A stretch of DNA of 64,000 nt from Diaporthe sp. PMI_573 (lineage: Eukaryota; Ascomycota; Sordariomycetes; Diaporthales; Diaporthaceae): NCBI GenBank assembly GCA_021399435.1, contig JAJTUP010000053.1, positions 124,001-188,000 on the forward strand, read 5' to 3'. Of the stretch, positions 19,919 to 31,400 are shown piece by piece. Every line of letters begins with the position of its first letter. Positions within the stretch are counted from its first letter, which is position 1. The notes beneath the pieces are model-generated. The model had not been told where the DNA came from. It did no database searches and was given only the letters and a program-made list of their open reading frames with translations. Both the position numbers and the translations under genes were made by a program.

Positions 19919-20938
19919 GACACCTCCACAAGCGATGTACATTTTACCTTCTCAAAGTACGTAATTTTTGAATATCGATAGGTACAGAGGACACGAAGAA
20001 TAGGCCGGAGGGATGTGTTTTCCTCTACTGTTACCGCAGTCGTGCCAACTTTGGAAGTGGGTGTCAAGGAGCTTGTGAGCCTCTAATAACCTTGGCACAT
20101 CGCAGGCAAGGAACGGTGCCGGGAAAGCTCCCCGGCACCCGCACCTGAATTGGTGCGTGGCCGGCTGGCACTTGAGAGAGCTCAGAGAGCCCATCCAACA
20201 GGATCCGGGCTGGCGGGCCAGGGCCCTGAAACCGCCCCCCCCCCAGCTGGACCTTCCCTGTGTGGGGGGAGCTCCAGGGCTGCATGCGCAAGCACGATTC
20301 GAAGCTGCGTCCAAAGCAGCCCAGGGCCCAGGTGGGCAGTTGTGGAACCGGTGCCCGTTCCCAGTTGCACCTGCACAGCTGGGGAGGCCTTGGCACCTGC
20401 ATGTGGTCTCTGGCTGACTGACTGACATGTCACTTGAGTGACGCCACCTGCATGCTGAGAGCCGTGTTGCTGTCTCTAATTGTCTTTGTCACCCGGCATA
20501 ACATCGCAAGATTCCATGATACGTGAGCCGTTCTGAGCAGGATCCCTCGCCTGGCCTCTGGTGTCCCCTCGGTCTGTCCTCCTGGCCTATTCCCTCTTGG
20601 TGTGCCCATTTCCATGTCACCGGCTGGCCTGAGACCCACCCAGGCATACAGTACGCGCAAGGCCGTGACACGCAGAGGGTTTTGTATGGCAAGCTCATCA
20701 TCTCGTACAAGCTCCCTGGTCACTTACGACACGGTCATCCGGAGCGAACCCACTTAACAGGGCTCGACTTCATCAAAGCATCCGGCCAAGCCTCCTGGCC
20801 TATTTCTAGCGGTGAGGTGTTCTTAAATGACATGAGTCTCTTCCCATCCGTGGACACTTGCCACTGCAGACAATTGCCCGCGGGCTTGCCCACACCACCC
20901 AATTCTGCGAGAGCTGCGCTTGAAGTCCACGATCCAAA
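19919..20938. other. Intergenic region upstream of the phospholipase C gene
   Basis: About 1 kb, GC-rich between 20100 and 20420 with a C10 run near 20236. Open frames on both strands here are composition artefacts. It presumably includes the PLC promoter; no TATA box was found. Confidence 0.45.
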
Positions 20939-23075
20939 ATGACAGAGGAGGCCTCACAATCTCCCCCGCCCAAGGACGCCCTGCACCAGGCCGGTGGTGG
21001 TGTAAGCGGCGAGGAACACCACGGCCACATCAAGGCAGTCAACGAGTCTGTCTTACGCTGCCTCACCAACGTTTTCAACTGCCATGCCGACGAAAACAAG
21101 TCATGGCACAAGGCGCAGGCCGCCACCTTCATCCGCTGCACCCAAGCAGGCGATCCAGAGTCCAACCACGAGGCCCTGCCCGCCAAACTGGCGGCCAAGG
21201 AGCAGTTGGACTTCAACGACTTCTTGCACTACATGACCTCGGATGCTAGCAACATTGTCGGGCCCTGCAGGACGACTGAGCAGGATCTCACTTATCCCCT
21301 ATCCAGCTATTTCATCAGCTCTAGTCACAACACCTATCTCACCGGGAACCAGCTCTACAGCGAGTCAAGCACAGACGCTTTCAAGAATGTCCTGCTGAGG
21401 GGATGTCGATGTGTCGAGATTGACGTCTGGGACGGTGACGACACCGACTCGGAGTACTCCAGCAGCGACCTTGAGGAAGACGACCCCAAGAAGGCTGAGA
21501 TCTACGCCAAGAGGAAGCAGAAGGTAGAGAAGGCCAAGAAGAAGCTGCCCAAGTCCATATTGTCAAAGCTGGAGAATACATCCCTGGGGAAGAAACTCGA
21601 CAAATATGTCGACAAGAAGACGGAGCACAAGGGCGCCTCTCAGCCATCACCGTCAACGGAAAAGGAGGCCAAGCCAGTGGCTGGGGGTGAAGGTGATGAG
21701 AAGAAGGCAACATCATCCGGTGTGCTCCAAAAGGTGCCCTCCCTGCCAGTCGCACCCACAGAGCCGCGCGTCTTGCACGGATACACCCTCACCAAAGAAG
21801 TCTCGTTCCGAGACGTGTGCATGGCCATCAGGGACCATGCCTTTGCCGTGACAGACCTCCCACTCATAGTGTCACTCGAAGTACACGCGGGCGCGCAGCA
21901 GCAGGAAATTATGGTAAACATCATGAAGCAGGTCTGGGATGGTCTCCTAGTCCCACCCCCAGACAAGAATGCAGACGTCCTGCCGCCACCAGGCGATTTC
22001 CGTCATAAGATCCTCGTCAAGGTGAAGTACGCCCCTCCTGGGGTAGACACAGCTGCCGTATCGGACGAGGATGCAGGCCCGGTCGACCCCGCCGCTGCCG
22101 AGAAGAAGAAAAAGAAGCCCTCCAAGATCATTCATCCGCTCAGCGACCTTGGCATTTACACCCGTGGCGTGTCCTTCAAGTCGCTCTCGCAGTTAGAGGC
22201 GAGCATGCCAACACACATATTCTCACTCGCCGAGAAGGCTGTCGCGGAGGTACATGAGAAGGAACCGATGCAGCTTTTTGAACACAACCGTAAATACATG
22301 ATGCGGGCCTATCCGTCGGGACTGAGAATTGGCTCGTCGAACCTAGACCCGGCGTCTTTCTGGAGAAAGGGCATCCAGATCGTGGCGCTGAACTGGCAAA
22401 ACTGGGACGAGGGCATGATGTAAGTGAACCGCGGCCTGAGGATCCGAAATTCCAACAGACAAATCACTGACTCCGCCTCGTAGGTTGAATGAGGGTATGT
22501 TCGCGGGCACAGGCGGCTACGTCCTCAAACCGGAGGGATACCGCTGCGACAAGCCTGGCCAGCAATCAGAGTCACAGCCGGTTGTCACCCACCGCACGCT
22601 CGACCTCGAGGTCAAGCTCTTCGCGGGCCAGAACCTGCCGATGCCCCTGGACGAGACGTCGGCCAAGGGCTTCAACCCGTACGTCAAGATGGAGCTGCAT
22701 GTCGAGGAGGGCGGCGAGAGGCACGGGAACTTGGGCCCCGAGGGCGAGAAGGCGGCCAGGCGGGCCGCCTCGACCGACGAGGACAAAGAGGGCCAGTACA
22801 AGGCGCGCAGCAAGACGATCAAGGGCACGTGCGACCCTGACTTCAAGGGCGAGAGCCTCGAACTCAAGGGGATCCCCGGCGTGGTGGAGGAGCTGAGCTT
22901 CGTGCGGTTCATCATCAGGGACGACGAGTCCTTCCGCCGCGACGACCTAGCCGCCTGGGCGTGCGTGCGTGTGGACCGGCTCAGGACCGGATACCGCTTT
23001 GTGCACCTGCTGGATGCCAACGGCCAGGAGACGGATGGCGTCTTGCTTGTCAAGGTTAGCAAAAAGGTGTATTAA
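20939..23075 (+). CDS. Phosphoinositide-specific phospholipase C (PLC-delta-like)
   Basis: Two exons (20939-22419, 22484-23075) encode 690 residues. The enzyme cleaves PIP2 into diacylglycerol and inositol trisphosphate at the membrane in a Ca2+-dependent way. No PH domain precedes the catalytic part; residues 1-110 resemble the EF-hand-like lead of fungal PLCs. The X box begins near residue 118 with SSYFISSSHNTYLTGNQL (catalytic His130), then CRCVEIDVWDG with Ca2+-binding acidic residues. The second catalytic His is His280 in LHGYTLTKEVSF. Between the two lies a Lys/Glu-rich, probably disordered or coiled insert of about 105 residues. The Y box runs from about 401 (LSDLGIYTRGVSFKS) to 510 (GGYVLKP), and a C2 domain from about 530 to the end. 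The intron falls in the Y box and restores GMMLNEGMFAGTGGY. Both catalytic His residues are present, so it should be active. Confidence 0.95.
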
Positions 23076-23518
23076 GCAGCCCTCAGCCTTGCGTGCTTCC
23101 ACCATGTAGTTTATCTCAAGGTAGCGTTCGGCGTCAGGCATCGATGGGTCTCGAAGTCAATATTCACATAGCAAAGTCTGTTTTCTTTTTATGGCAGGCA
23201 GAGTTCAAATGTTTAAGACGGTCAAAGTTCAAATACCTTTTATTTTCGTCTTGTCCTGTATGCCAGCGCATTTTGACAAGAGCCAGTACTCTCATCGACA
23301 AACTGAACCCAACTAAGGATAATCTTGTGTGTCCCGCTCTCGCTTCGTATCCTTATCTACCTTGTGACCTCCCACCCAGAATGACACCAGAACTCCAAAT
23401 GCTTCCACGTTGTTATATCCCCTATTCAACTAACGGCGGGTAAAAGTGCCCGCTCCACAGTCCCAGACACCCCCCGTTCCCTCCTCAACTCACGACACGG
23501 GGCATTGCGTTTGCACAC
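23076..23518. other. Convergent gap between PLC and ARP8
   Basis: This 443-bp tail-to-tail region presumably contains both 3' UTRs. Nothing else is seen. Confidence 0.5.
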
Positions 23519-25890
23519 CTACCACGCCCAGAGGACCTTGTGGTGGAGCACCCTGGGGCCGAGCCTCTCGTACTCGAAGGGCGTGATCCAAGAGTCGTTC
23601 ATGGGCAGCTTGCCGAAGACGCTGCCGCCCTTCCAGACGACGACCTGCTCGTCCATGTCTCTTGCGCTGCGCGAAACGAGGATCCGGTCGGCGATGTCGG
23701 GCCGCCGGGAGCGCAGCTTCTCCTCGAGGTAGCTGGTGAAGTGCGGGACCTTTGCGCCGCCGCCGATGACCATGATTGAGCCCAGCAGGTCGCGCACCTT
23801 CTTGTCGTCCGTCTTGCCCGCGTTCTGGATCGAGGTCAGGATGGCGATGTCGAGCGGGACGACCGGCATGACCTCGTCCCGCTCCTCGGCCATCTTCTTG
23901 AGCGGGTTCTCTTCCCGCTCGACGAAGATGCCCGCAGGGGGCTGGGACACGTTGTTTGTGGCGGGGCCGCCGTTGGTCTGGGGCACTGGCGTGCCGCCGT
24001 TGCGGGACGGACTGCCGTTTCCGTTGGTGCCATCCTTCCCGAACACGAACGGGGGAGGAACGGGAGTGCTTGCGCCTTCGGGCGCCGGCGAACCGGCATT
24101 GGAAGCCTGCGGTGTTCCGTCGCGAGTTAGGTGGTTGAAGGGGTTCGGCTTCTCCTTCATCGGAGTGGAGAATTCCGCACCCGGGCCGTTAGCACTGGGT
24201 ATTTGATTTATCGAAGGCTTGTTCAATGACAGAATGGCCAGCTGTGCTGCTGAGAAAGGGTCATCTGGCACTTCCACATCGTACGCGTTGTAGGAGCGGT
24301 CGATAAGTTTCCTCCGCCCTCGAAGCTTTGTCGAGTTGTCGAACATGTCTGGGTCGTAGAAGCCCATGGGAGCCAGGATCACCTCATCATATGTCTTGAA
24401 CTGATACTTGCGCGTGGGCTGGTTGGGGGCGCGGAGGTGAAACTGGAAGAGCTGCACCGAGATGTCTGCTTGGGTCATGGTGCAGTGCTTGATCTTGAGT
24501 TCTTCTGCCAGCAAGAAGTCATAGCGCCTTCGCAGGTTGATATCCGCATAAGGGAAGTTGTCGTAGAGCATCATCTTGACGAACGTCTCCGTCACGTCAT
24601 AACCGCCGTACTTCAGGTTGACACGCGAGTCCTCGAGGCAAAGCCCGTCCTCGACGCAGGTGATCGAGGTCTTCTGCGCGCCAACGTCGACAACGCATGC
24701 CTGTGTGTAACCAGCCCCGAAGGTTGCTGCCATGCTCTCCTGTATGAAGCAGGTCTTTGAGAATTCGAACCAGTTCATACATGACCGCAATGCCTGCTCG
24801 ACATATTTCTTGTCGTACAGGTCGGGAATGATAAAGACGCAACTGTAGTGCTTCCAAGAGCTATTCTTAGTCAGCCCGAGCTCTTGTCGGATCGCCTTGT
24901 CAAGCAGGGTCTCGAAGTCGTCGTATAGGTGCTCTGCCGCAGTGTAGTCGTCTTCGTTCATCCAGCCATGTTGTATTGGCCACCACAGCTTGAACTTGGG
25001 ACTTGAATCGTCGGGGACTCTCTGGGCCTCGTTGCCAATGAAGCAAGACGCAACGGAATTGGGGTCCTCCAAGGACTTGACATCGGTCCACTCGACCTGC
25101 AAGGGGTCATTGTGGACGGGAATCACCTCGGGGTCAGCGCGCCGGTTATAGTTCACCACCAGCTCTTTCGAGTTTGGAAGGACCTTTCGCTTGTTGGCGC
25201 GCATATCAATCTTCAAGTCACTGCACATCTTGTTGTACTTTTTTGACCATTCCTCCCCGTATTGTTCATCGGGGGTCTTAGCCTCGAACTGCCGCCGGGG
25301 TAGGGCCTCGTACTGCTCGGACTCGGTCTGGGGGAATCTCGTCGCCAGCGTCATGGGTATCGTCTTGGGCAGTGCATCGCTGGCAAAGCCTATCCGAAGG
25401 TTCTGGCTACCAGGGTGGATGATGATGATGCGCGACGGGTCGGAGGCGTTCTTGCCAGGCACACTGCCGTCTTCGGCCTGGGCTTCATATTCGTCCTCTT
25501 CCGGCAGGCCCAGCGGGACCTCACCCTTAGGGTTCAAGGCGCGCTCACGGTCCCTATCCTTGGCGTTCTGAGCGATTCTGTCGAGGTTCGCATCGAATTG
25601 GAGTCGCAATGGTAGGATTTGCGTGTCACGCTTCATATACTCGCTGCAGAGGTGGGCACGGTCAGCATATGCGGGCGGCGAGGAGCCAAGGCTGAAGAGA
25701 AAAACACTCACGTGTAGTAGTTCTTTTGGTTGATGGGAACGACATCCGGCCAACTGCTCTGCTTCATGCCATTGTCGGTTCGCTCGAGACCTGCGTGGTG
25801 TCAGCCATGGCGCATTGCTCCCTTCGAGCAGGCCGGGATCAGGTACTTACCCTCCCGCGCGAGGACGCGCTCGCTGACTTTTCCAACCAT
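23519..25890 (-). CDS. ARP8: Actin-related protein 8 (INO80 chromatin-remodelling complex)
   Basis: Three exons on the minus strand (25890-25851, 25790-25712, 25643-23519) encode 747 residues. Arp8 is a nuclear actin-like subunit of INO80 that binds nucleosomes and linker DNA through the actin-Arp4-Arp8 module. The N-terminus MVGKVSERVLAREGLERTDN and the block INQKNYYTEYMKRD match fungal Arp8. The actin fold starts near IIIIHPGSQNLRIGFASDALP. Arp8-specific insertions and ILSLNKPSINQI follow, then a disordered Pro/Gly/Asn-rich insert (GTPQASNAGS to VSQPPAG). The C-terminal actin block contains MVIGGGAKVPHF, WKGGSVFGKLP and SWITPFEYERLGPRVLHHK. The start is the ATG at 25890: upstream in-frame sequence is low-complexity, and the chosen start gives the family N-terminus. 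Both introns (60 and 68 nt) restore conserved residues. Confidence 0.95.
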
Positions 25891-27639
25891 CGCGTACTGT
25901 GGATGGGGGCTTGGTTGGCGGTTCGGATGAGGATAGGGATGGGGTTGACGGCGAAAGCGAAGTTGTGGGGGTTGGAGAGGCGGAGGGCTGAGGGCGTGGA
26001 TTACATCTCGAAAATCTCCAGTTGGCCTGGTAGTTCGCGGCCCAGAGCTCCAATTGCGCCGCCTGCAGCATCGCGCGCAACGACAGAACCCTGGCCGAGA
26101 ATCACTTGGAGTGGCAGCGCTGCTGCTGTCCGTGGCCATTCCTGGCTTAGCGCCCGGCCGAGCTCACAGAGCTGGCCCGTGCCGTCTGCCGTGCAGAAGT
26201 GCAACACGATCTCAAAGATTCCTGTACCGTTAGTCACTTTCTACTCTCTCAGCTTTATTCTTCCAAGAGACCAACTCTCGCTCTTGCCTTGCAGACACAG
26301 TCTCCGAATGCCGGCCATGAGCTCCGACGAATCTCTCCGGGCTTCCTGCTCGGTGTAAGGAGTACAACTGAGAAGCTCACCTACAACCGGACCTGCTCAC
26401 TCACTCACTGACGTTCTCGCTTGGAAGCAAATGAGCCCGGCTCGAGGCTCACACAGTGTCTGGAACTCTCAGAGATTGAATTTCAAATCGATTTGCTCTG
26501 TTATTTCTACAGATTCCATCTCATATGTGACGCCATATCGCTCTATATTTCCAAGCTGGAGTTGCAGAGTGCTGAAGGTTGAAAGACTCTCTTCAAAGCC
26601 AAAGCTGAGCATTGCAAGCAGCCGGCGGCAAACCAGCACATAGCCAGTGGACTGATGCTGTAGAGAATATCAACAATGCTTGTTCAATCGCAATGTACAA
26701 AACCAGAGTTACAGCTGACCCTCCTCTCGAACAAAGATGGCTTGGTGGCGGATGTGAATTGACAGGAAGCGTGACCTGAAGCGGGAGGTGACTTGAAAGG
26801 AAGGCGATTCACATATTCATTCTTCTAGATGTTGTCTGCTTGCTTAATCATTACACGCTTGTTGCCAGGTAAATATTATTCTTTGAGCACTGTCCTCCGG
26901 TAGGTTGTCCTGTAGGAGGTTCTCCCTTGGGTGGTTATCGCATAGGAGTATCCTGCAGGAGGATGTCCCACAGCAGGGTATCCCATAAGAGGTTGTCCAG
27001 GTGGATATTTTATACTTATATAGGATGATGTCCCATGGGAGGTTTTCCCAAGAAGTTAAAGAAAGGCAGAGTTCAAGTGATGCAGTGCAGACATGTCTGT
27101 GGGGATACTACCAAGAGAAGCTGCCTCAAGATTGACTTTGCGCTGCACAAACTCCACAATACCAGTCCCACAGTAGGCTCAAGCCCCAGCAAGCCATCGA
27201 TCATGCTCATCCGATTGCTTGTCGCCAATTCAATTTCTTGAAGCAGATATCCTGTTACTGAACGACACTCTAGTCTCTCGTTCCGGACTTGGGATGGGTC
27301 ACCTGACACTGATGACGTATTCTGCTTGCGGCCATCAGAAACGGCGCGCTGCCTGGCGACTGAACACATTTCATCCTGCAACTTCATTCAGCAAACATCG
27401 TTTCCCCAAATCTCAGTGACCAGCAGCTCTCCTCTTTCTACTCTATGATTTGCCATTCGTCCTTGTTCTCAGGATAAAGAGAGGATAAAGACAGCTGCAT
27501 GAGCTCCACAGACTGCAAGAGGACCACGACTCGCTGACAACGACACCCACATCAAGCATTCCAGGACAGCCAACAAGCACCCAATCTGAACAAACCAGTC
27601 ACCTACACTTACTCACAATCGAGCTTGTCCTAAGCGATA
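25891..27639. other. Divergent intergenic region upstream of ARP8 and the proline-rich gene
   Basis: About 1.75 kb. The ARP8-proximal part is GC-rich; the middle (26450-27450) is AT-richer and holds the decayed 15-bp minisatellite at 26894-27052. The last 200 bp before 27640 are a CA-rich leader. No further gene is supported. Confidence 0.5.
26894..27052 (-). repeat. Decayed 15-bp minisatellite encoding a Gly-X-Pro-Pro-X pentapeptide on the minus strand
   Basis: On the plus strand about ten imperfect units close to CATAGGAGGTTGTCC follow one another, for example at 26914-26928, 26957-26970, 26971-26985, 26986-27000 and 27038-27052. Read on the minus strand the unit is G-[QYH]-P-P-[MAV], like the GYPPQ-type repeats of rhodopsin tails and annexin-like proteins. 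One stretch reads YPPGQPLMGYPAVGHPPAGY. Stops and length changes interrupt it (for example near 27015-27025), and no splice-consistent gene could be built around it. Confidence 0.7.
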
Positions 27640-28479
27640 ATGCCGCCGATTCCCATCTACGCTCACAGCCCCATCAACGCGGCCAAGGCTGTCGGAGCGT
27701 CCCCCCAGACAGCAGCAGCAGAAGAGAAGGCCCAGAACGCAGCTCCTGACTCGACCCCTCCGCCGACCACAGCAGCCGCGAGTTCTGGCCCTCCAGCCGC
27801 GGGCCCAGGATACCCAGCAGCGCAGCCAGGAGCTGTCCCAGCCATCCCAGCCCCGACGGGCGCTGCGACGCAGCGACATTACTCACCGATCCAGCCGACT
27901 CCAACTCAACCACTCCCAGGGAGCCAGGGGCCACCACCGCCCCAGCCCGGGGCGGTTCCAGTGCCGCCCGGAGGAGCAGGCGGCCCACCACCCAGGGTGA
28001 CAGCAACATCCACAATTCCACCCCCGCCCAGGGCCGGGGAGACAACCGCCGCCCCACAACAGCAGCAGCAGACCGTGCCCTACCCACCTCAGATGTCCAT
28101 CCCCCCGCCAGCGGGGTCCTCCACCGCGTCAGCAGCGCCCGGAGCCCAGCGCGGCACGTCGACGGCCTTCGTGGCGCCACCACCGGCACCCGGGCCCTCG
28201 CCGCTCGAGCACCCGCCGGGGTACCAGCAGAACGTGCACGCGGGGGAGATGGACCGGTTCCAGCGCGCCAGGCAGGACGCCCTGGAGGCGGAGGAGCGGC
28301 AGAGGAGCGGCAGCTTTGGGAGCCTTGGCGGTGGAGGAGGCGGCGGCGGCGGCGGCGGCGGCGTCGGGGCCGATGGGGAGGAGGGCGTCTGGAGCTCCGC
28401 GAAGAAGCTCGTGGCGACGGCCGGGGAGAAGCTGGCTGGTGCTGAGGCCGAGGTGTGGAGGAGGGTGAATAAGGGGTGA
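27640..28479 (+). CDS. Proline-rich disordered protein with conserved C-terminal helix
   Basis: A single exon encodes 279 residues. Residues 1-215 are Pro/Ala/Gly-rich with poly-Pro, a short Gln run (PQQQQQT) and several PPxP-like motifs. From about 205 (EMDRFQRARQDALEAEERQR) a charged helix begins, followed by a Gly run. The last 30 residues (GVWSSAKKLVATAGEKLAGA then EAEVWRRVNKG) form an amphipathic segment. I recall similar C-terminal ends in uncharacterised proteins of other filamentous ascomycetes, but could not check. The poly-Pro and poly-Gly parts suggest a scaffold; the helix could bind membrane or a partner. The coding call rests on the sustained frame and the structured end; no function is assigned. 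Confidence 0.72.
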   Translation: MPPIPIYAHSPINAAKAVGASPQTAAAEEKAQNAAPDSTPPPTTAAASSGPPAAGPGYPAAQPGAVPAIPAPTGAATQRHYSPIQPTPTQPLPGSQGPPPPQPGAVPVPPGGAGGPPPRVTATSTIPPPPRAGETTAAPQQQQQTVPYPPQMSIPPPAGSSTASAAPGAQRGTSTAFVAPPPAPGPSPLEHPPGYQQNVHAGEMDRFQRARQDALEAEERQRSGSFGSLGGGGGGGGGGGGVGADGEEGVWSSAKKLVATAGEKLAGAEAEVWRRVNKG

Positions 28480-31400
28480 CGAGGCTGTTCCCCGGATGTC
28501 ATTAGGGGGGCAAGAGGCGGAGTTGGGCCTCTGCGTGGTTGCGAACCTGCGATAGGGGGAGGTCTCTAGGGGTGGTTACCCATGACGTGACGAAAGAGGG
28601 TGTCCCCCCCGGGGGTATCACGTTCAGCCGTAGCTCATAGCAGTTGAGAAGCAGACAATACAGTAACTTGCGCGTTCTCCGCGCGCGCCTTCTCTATACC
28701 GACCCTCTCAGCCTCCTCCTTGCTCATCTCAATGACTTTACCTGTTGGGCTGGGTGTCCGCGAGTAAATTATCAAGACACCTTCCCTTCCTGTCTGGGCA
28801 CCGCGATGTTCCCGGGGGACAAAAGCCTCGGCATCCTCGGGCGGTTGCGCCGTTCTCGTAGGATATAACCGTTCGATATACTCGGCCAGTCTAGGTATTT
28901 CTGTGCACTATAACACAACGAAGGGCCAAGCCACCCCCCAGGGGAAGGAGGGGAGCCCCGGGCGCCCAGAGCCAGGAGTTGGAAGAGGCTCGGGGGGAGG
29001 GGCACAGAAAACCCGCGCAAACGAGCCCGGCAGTTCCGTCATCGCTCTAGACAAGCGCAAGTATTGACAAAGTAAATAGAGTAGGTTGCGACCCAAAAAG
29101 ACAGAACGAGGACAAAAAGTTTCTGCCGCGGTTTTACCTTTTCTGGCGCTTTTCTATTTACAGCAAACTCGCGGGAAATTGAACCAGACCTTGTGCATGC
29201 AGGTCGATCCCTTCGCCGGGTTCCAATTTAATTGAAGTCATTGCTACAGTATCTACGTGACCTGCCTTGCAGGGCGGGCGGTGGAGGGGGATCAAAGCTA
29301 AGAACGGATGATGGGTGCTTGGGTGGGTGGGCTAGTTTGCGCACCCAGGGCAGGATGAGTGAGGCTGTGTCCAGACATCAAACGACCCGCCTGAGCAAGA
29401 TAGCGCGGGTTGTTAGTTGTTACCGGTAATGGGGGTCGACCCGTCCATCTTGGGAAACGTCGCCATGGGAGAGGCGCAGTGCATTCGCTTTCAAAAGGGG
29501 TTTTTGGAAAGTTTTGTTTCCCACCCCGAGGCTTGAACCTAAGCGGACAAGAAAGAAAAGGTTTCGGGAAGTGAGACTTGCAAGAGAAAGACAATCTCGC
29601 AAACAGTGCCTCTGCCAGGATGGCCGTTGACTGGATACGAGGTACCTTGCTGTGATAACGAATTGCAAGCCACTCGATAGACGAGAGAGATTTCGAGAAA
29701 GGATGGATGGGTAAGGGTAAGATAATGCTGCCATTGCAGTAGTCTACGGCTCACATTTGCGCTGGCTCACTCTGCGCAGTGGATCGATAGGACTCGTCAG
29801 TTTGCGCGAGACCGGCCAATCAAGGGTTCCGGCTTACACGCGATGGCCGTAGCCTGACACGCTGTGGTGTGAGTAACCTCGCACGGCGCGGCAGGGCTGG
29901 GAAGCCAGGCTGGGCCGGAAAGCAACTGGCGGCCTCACTCACCTGGGTGAGGGAGGTGTGGGGGAGGGGTCGGTGCAAGGGGAATCACGAAATGTGCCCA
30001 GCCAGCGTCGTAGGGCCGCATCGCGTCACCATTGGACACCTTGTGATCTCCATAAGAGTCGAAATATAGACCGCGGCGCCGACGGCTGCTAGCGAGCGAT
30101 CCCGGTCGACTTCCCAATCCAGCCGGGTTTGTCATGCGATACATCGCTAATCTCTGGCAGACGGCCCTTGAAGGGGAACACGCCGGCCCCTGTTACGGAC
30201 CCCCCGGAGGAAGGTCGATGGTGACCATGGTCCGTGGACCCACAGAAAGAACAAATCTTCGAAGGTGCCATGGAAGCACTTGGCCCTCGGCTGGTTGGGT
30301 AAGGTGAGCAAATCGAAACGCCAACGGCCCAGTCTCGCAGAGAGATCCTGGCCTCTAGGGCTGCTGGCCTGCGGAGCTATTGGGCCATCGGGCGGGAAAC
30401 TTCGCCCAACTGCCTCAGAATAGGAGACGGCGCCGTACAGGCCGCGGGTGGCTTGCGAAAGATGCGATGACGGGTTGCGAGGCGCGCCCAACGCCCGGAC
30501 GTTGCAGACGTCAGCGAGCGCCCGCAAGCTCTTCCCGGACAGGCGGTAGCTGCCTACTGGGCTGAAGGCCTAAGATGATGCTCGGAACATGGTCTTGTGG
30601 TGTGGAGGGCCCGACAGACAAACCGAAGTTGACGTCTTCGGTATGGATTCAGGCTGTGGTCGAAACCCAGCTCGGCTCGGTCACAGTCCAGCTCAGGTCC
30701 CAATTGCACACATTCGAGGCACACAGTTCCGCGGCGACGAACTGAAATGCGTTGGATGCAGGTACAGCCCATAGCCTCAGGCACAGCGGGTATCGTGGAG
30801 GCGCCGACGAAGGGTCCTCATGGTTCATGGCGAGTTCCACCGGCATGTCTTGATTTGGTGATCAGTGGTTGTGAAGCGTTCGGATTCGGTGCTGACGGCG
30901 TTGGCGTCGACGCCTGAGTGGCCAGAAACCTGGGAAACTTTTGAGCCCGCGGTGGAGCTGTGAAGAGCGCATGAATGAACTTGTCGAGGGGCCCCTTGCC
31001 CAGACTTGGCTATAAATCAGGTCGATATTGCTGTGTTGTCGATGGTTGAAGGGCCGACAGGGAGGGGTACCCATGTACCCGCCCGTGCTTGAGCACTTGG
31101 AGCACGAGGGGAAGTCGGCACCTAACAATACGCGGGCTGATCAACGGCGAGTGCCATCTCATAGTGTCCCCTGCGTGGTGCTGACTGCCGTGGCTGCGTG
31201 CAGCGTGGCTGTTCAGGACCGTCGCCCTGTGGGCTCTGCCTGGGTCAAGGGGGAAAGGAATGGGGCGATCAGCAATGTTGGGTTCTGATTTGCCTCGTAC
31301 TAGGTAAAAGTCTGCATCGCTGCATCGATGTCAGGCTCGTGATGGACGAGCTAGCCAGCCTGATTCTACGTAGTTAGTGATGGTACTCATCCCCAGTTCA

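Noticed and set aside
25644..25753. N-terminal extension of ARP8 as one open frame
   Set aside because: Splicing at 25643 and 25712 replaces it with the family sequence NYYTEYMKRD.
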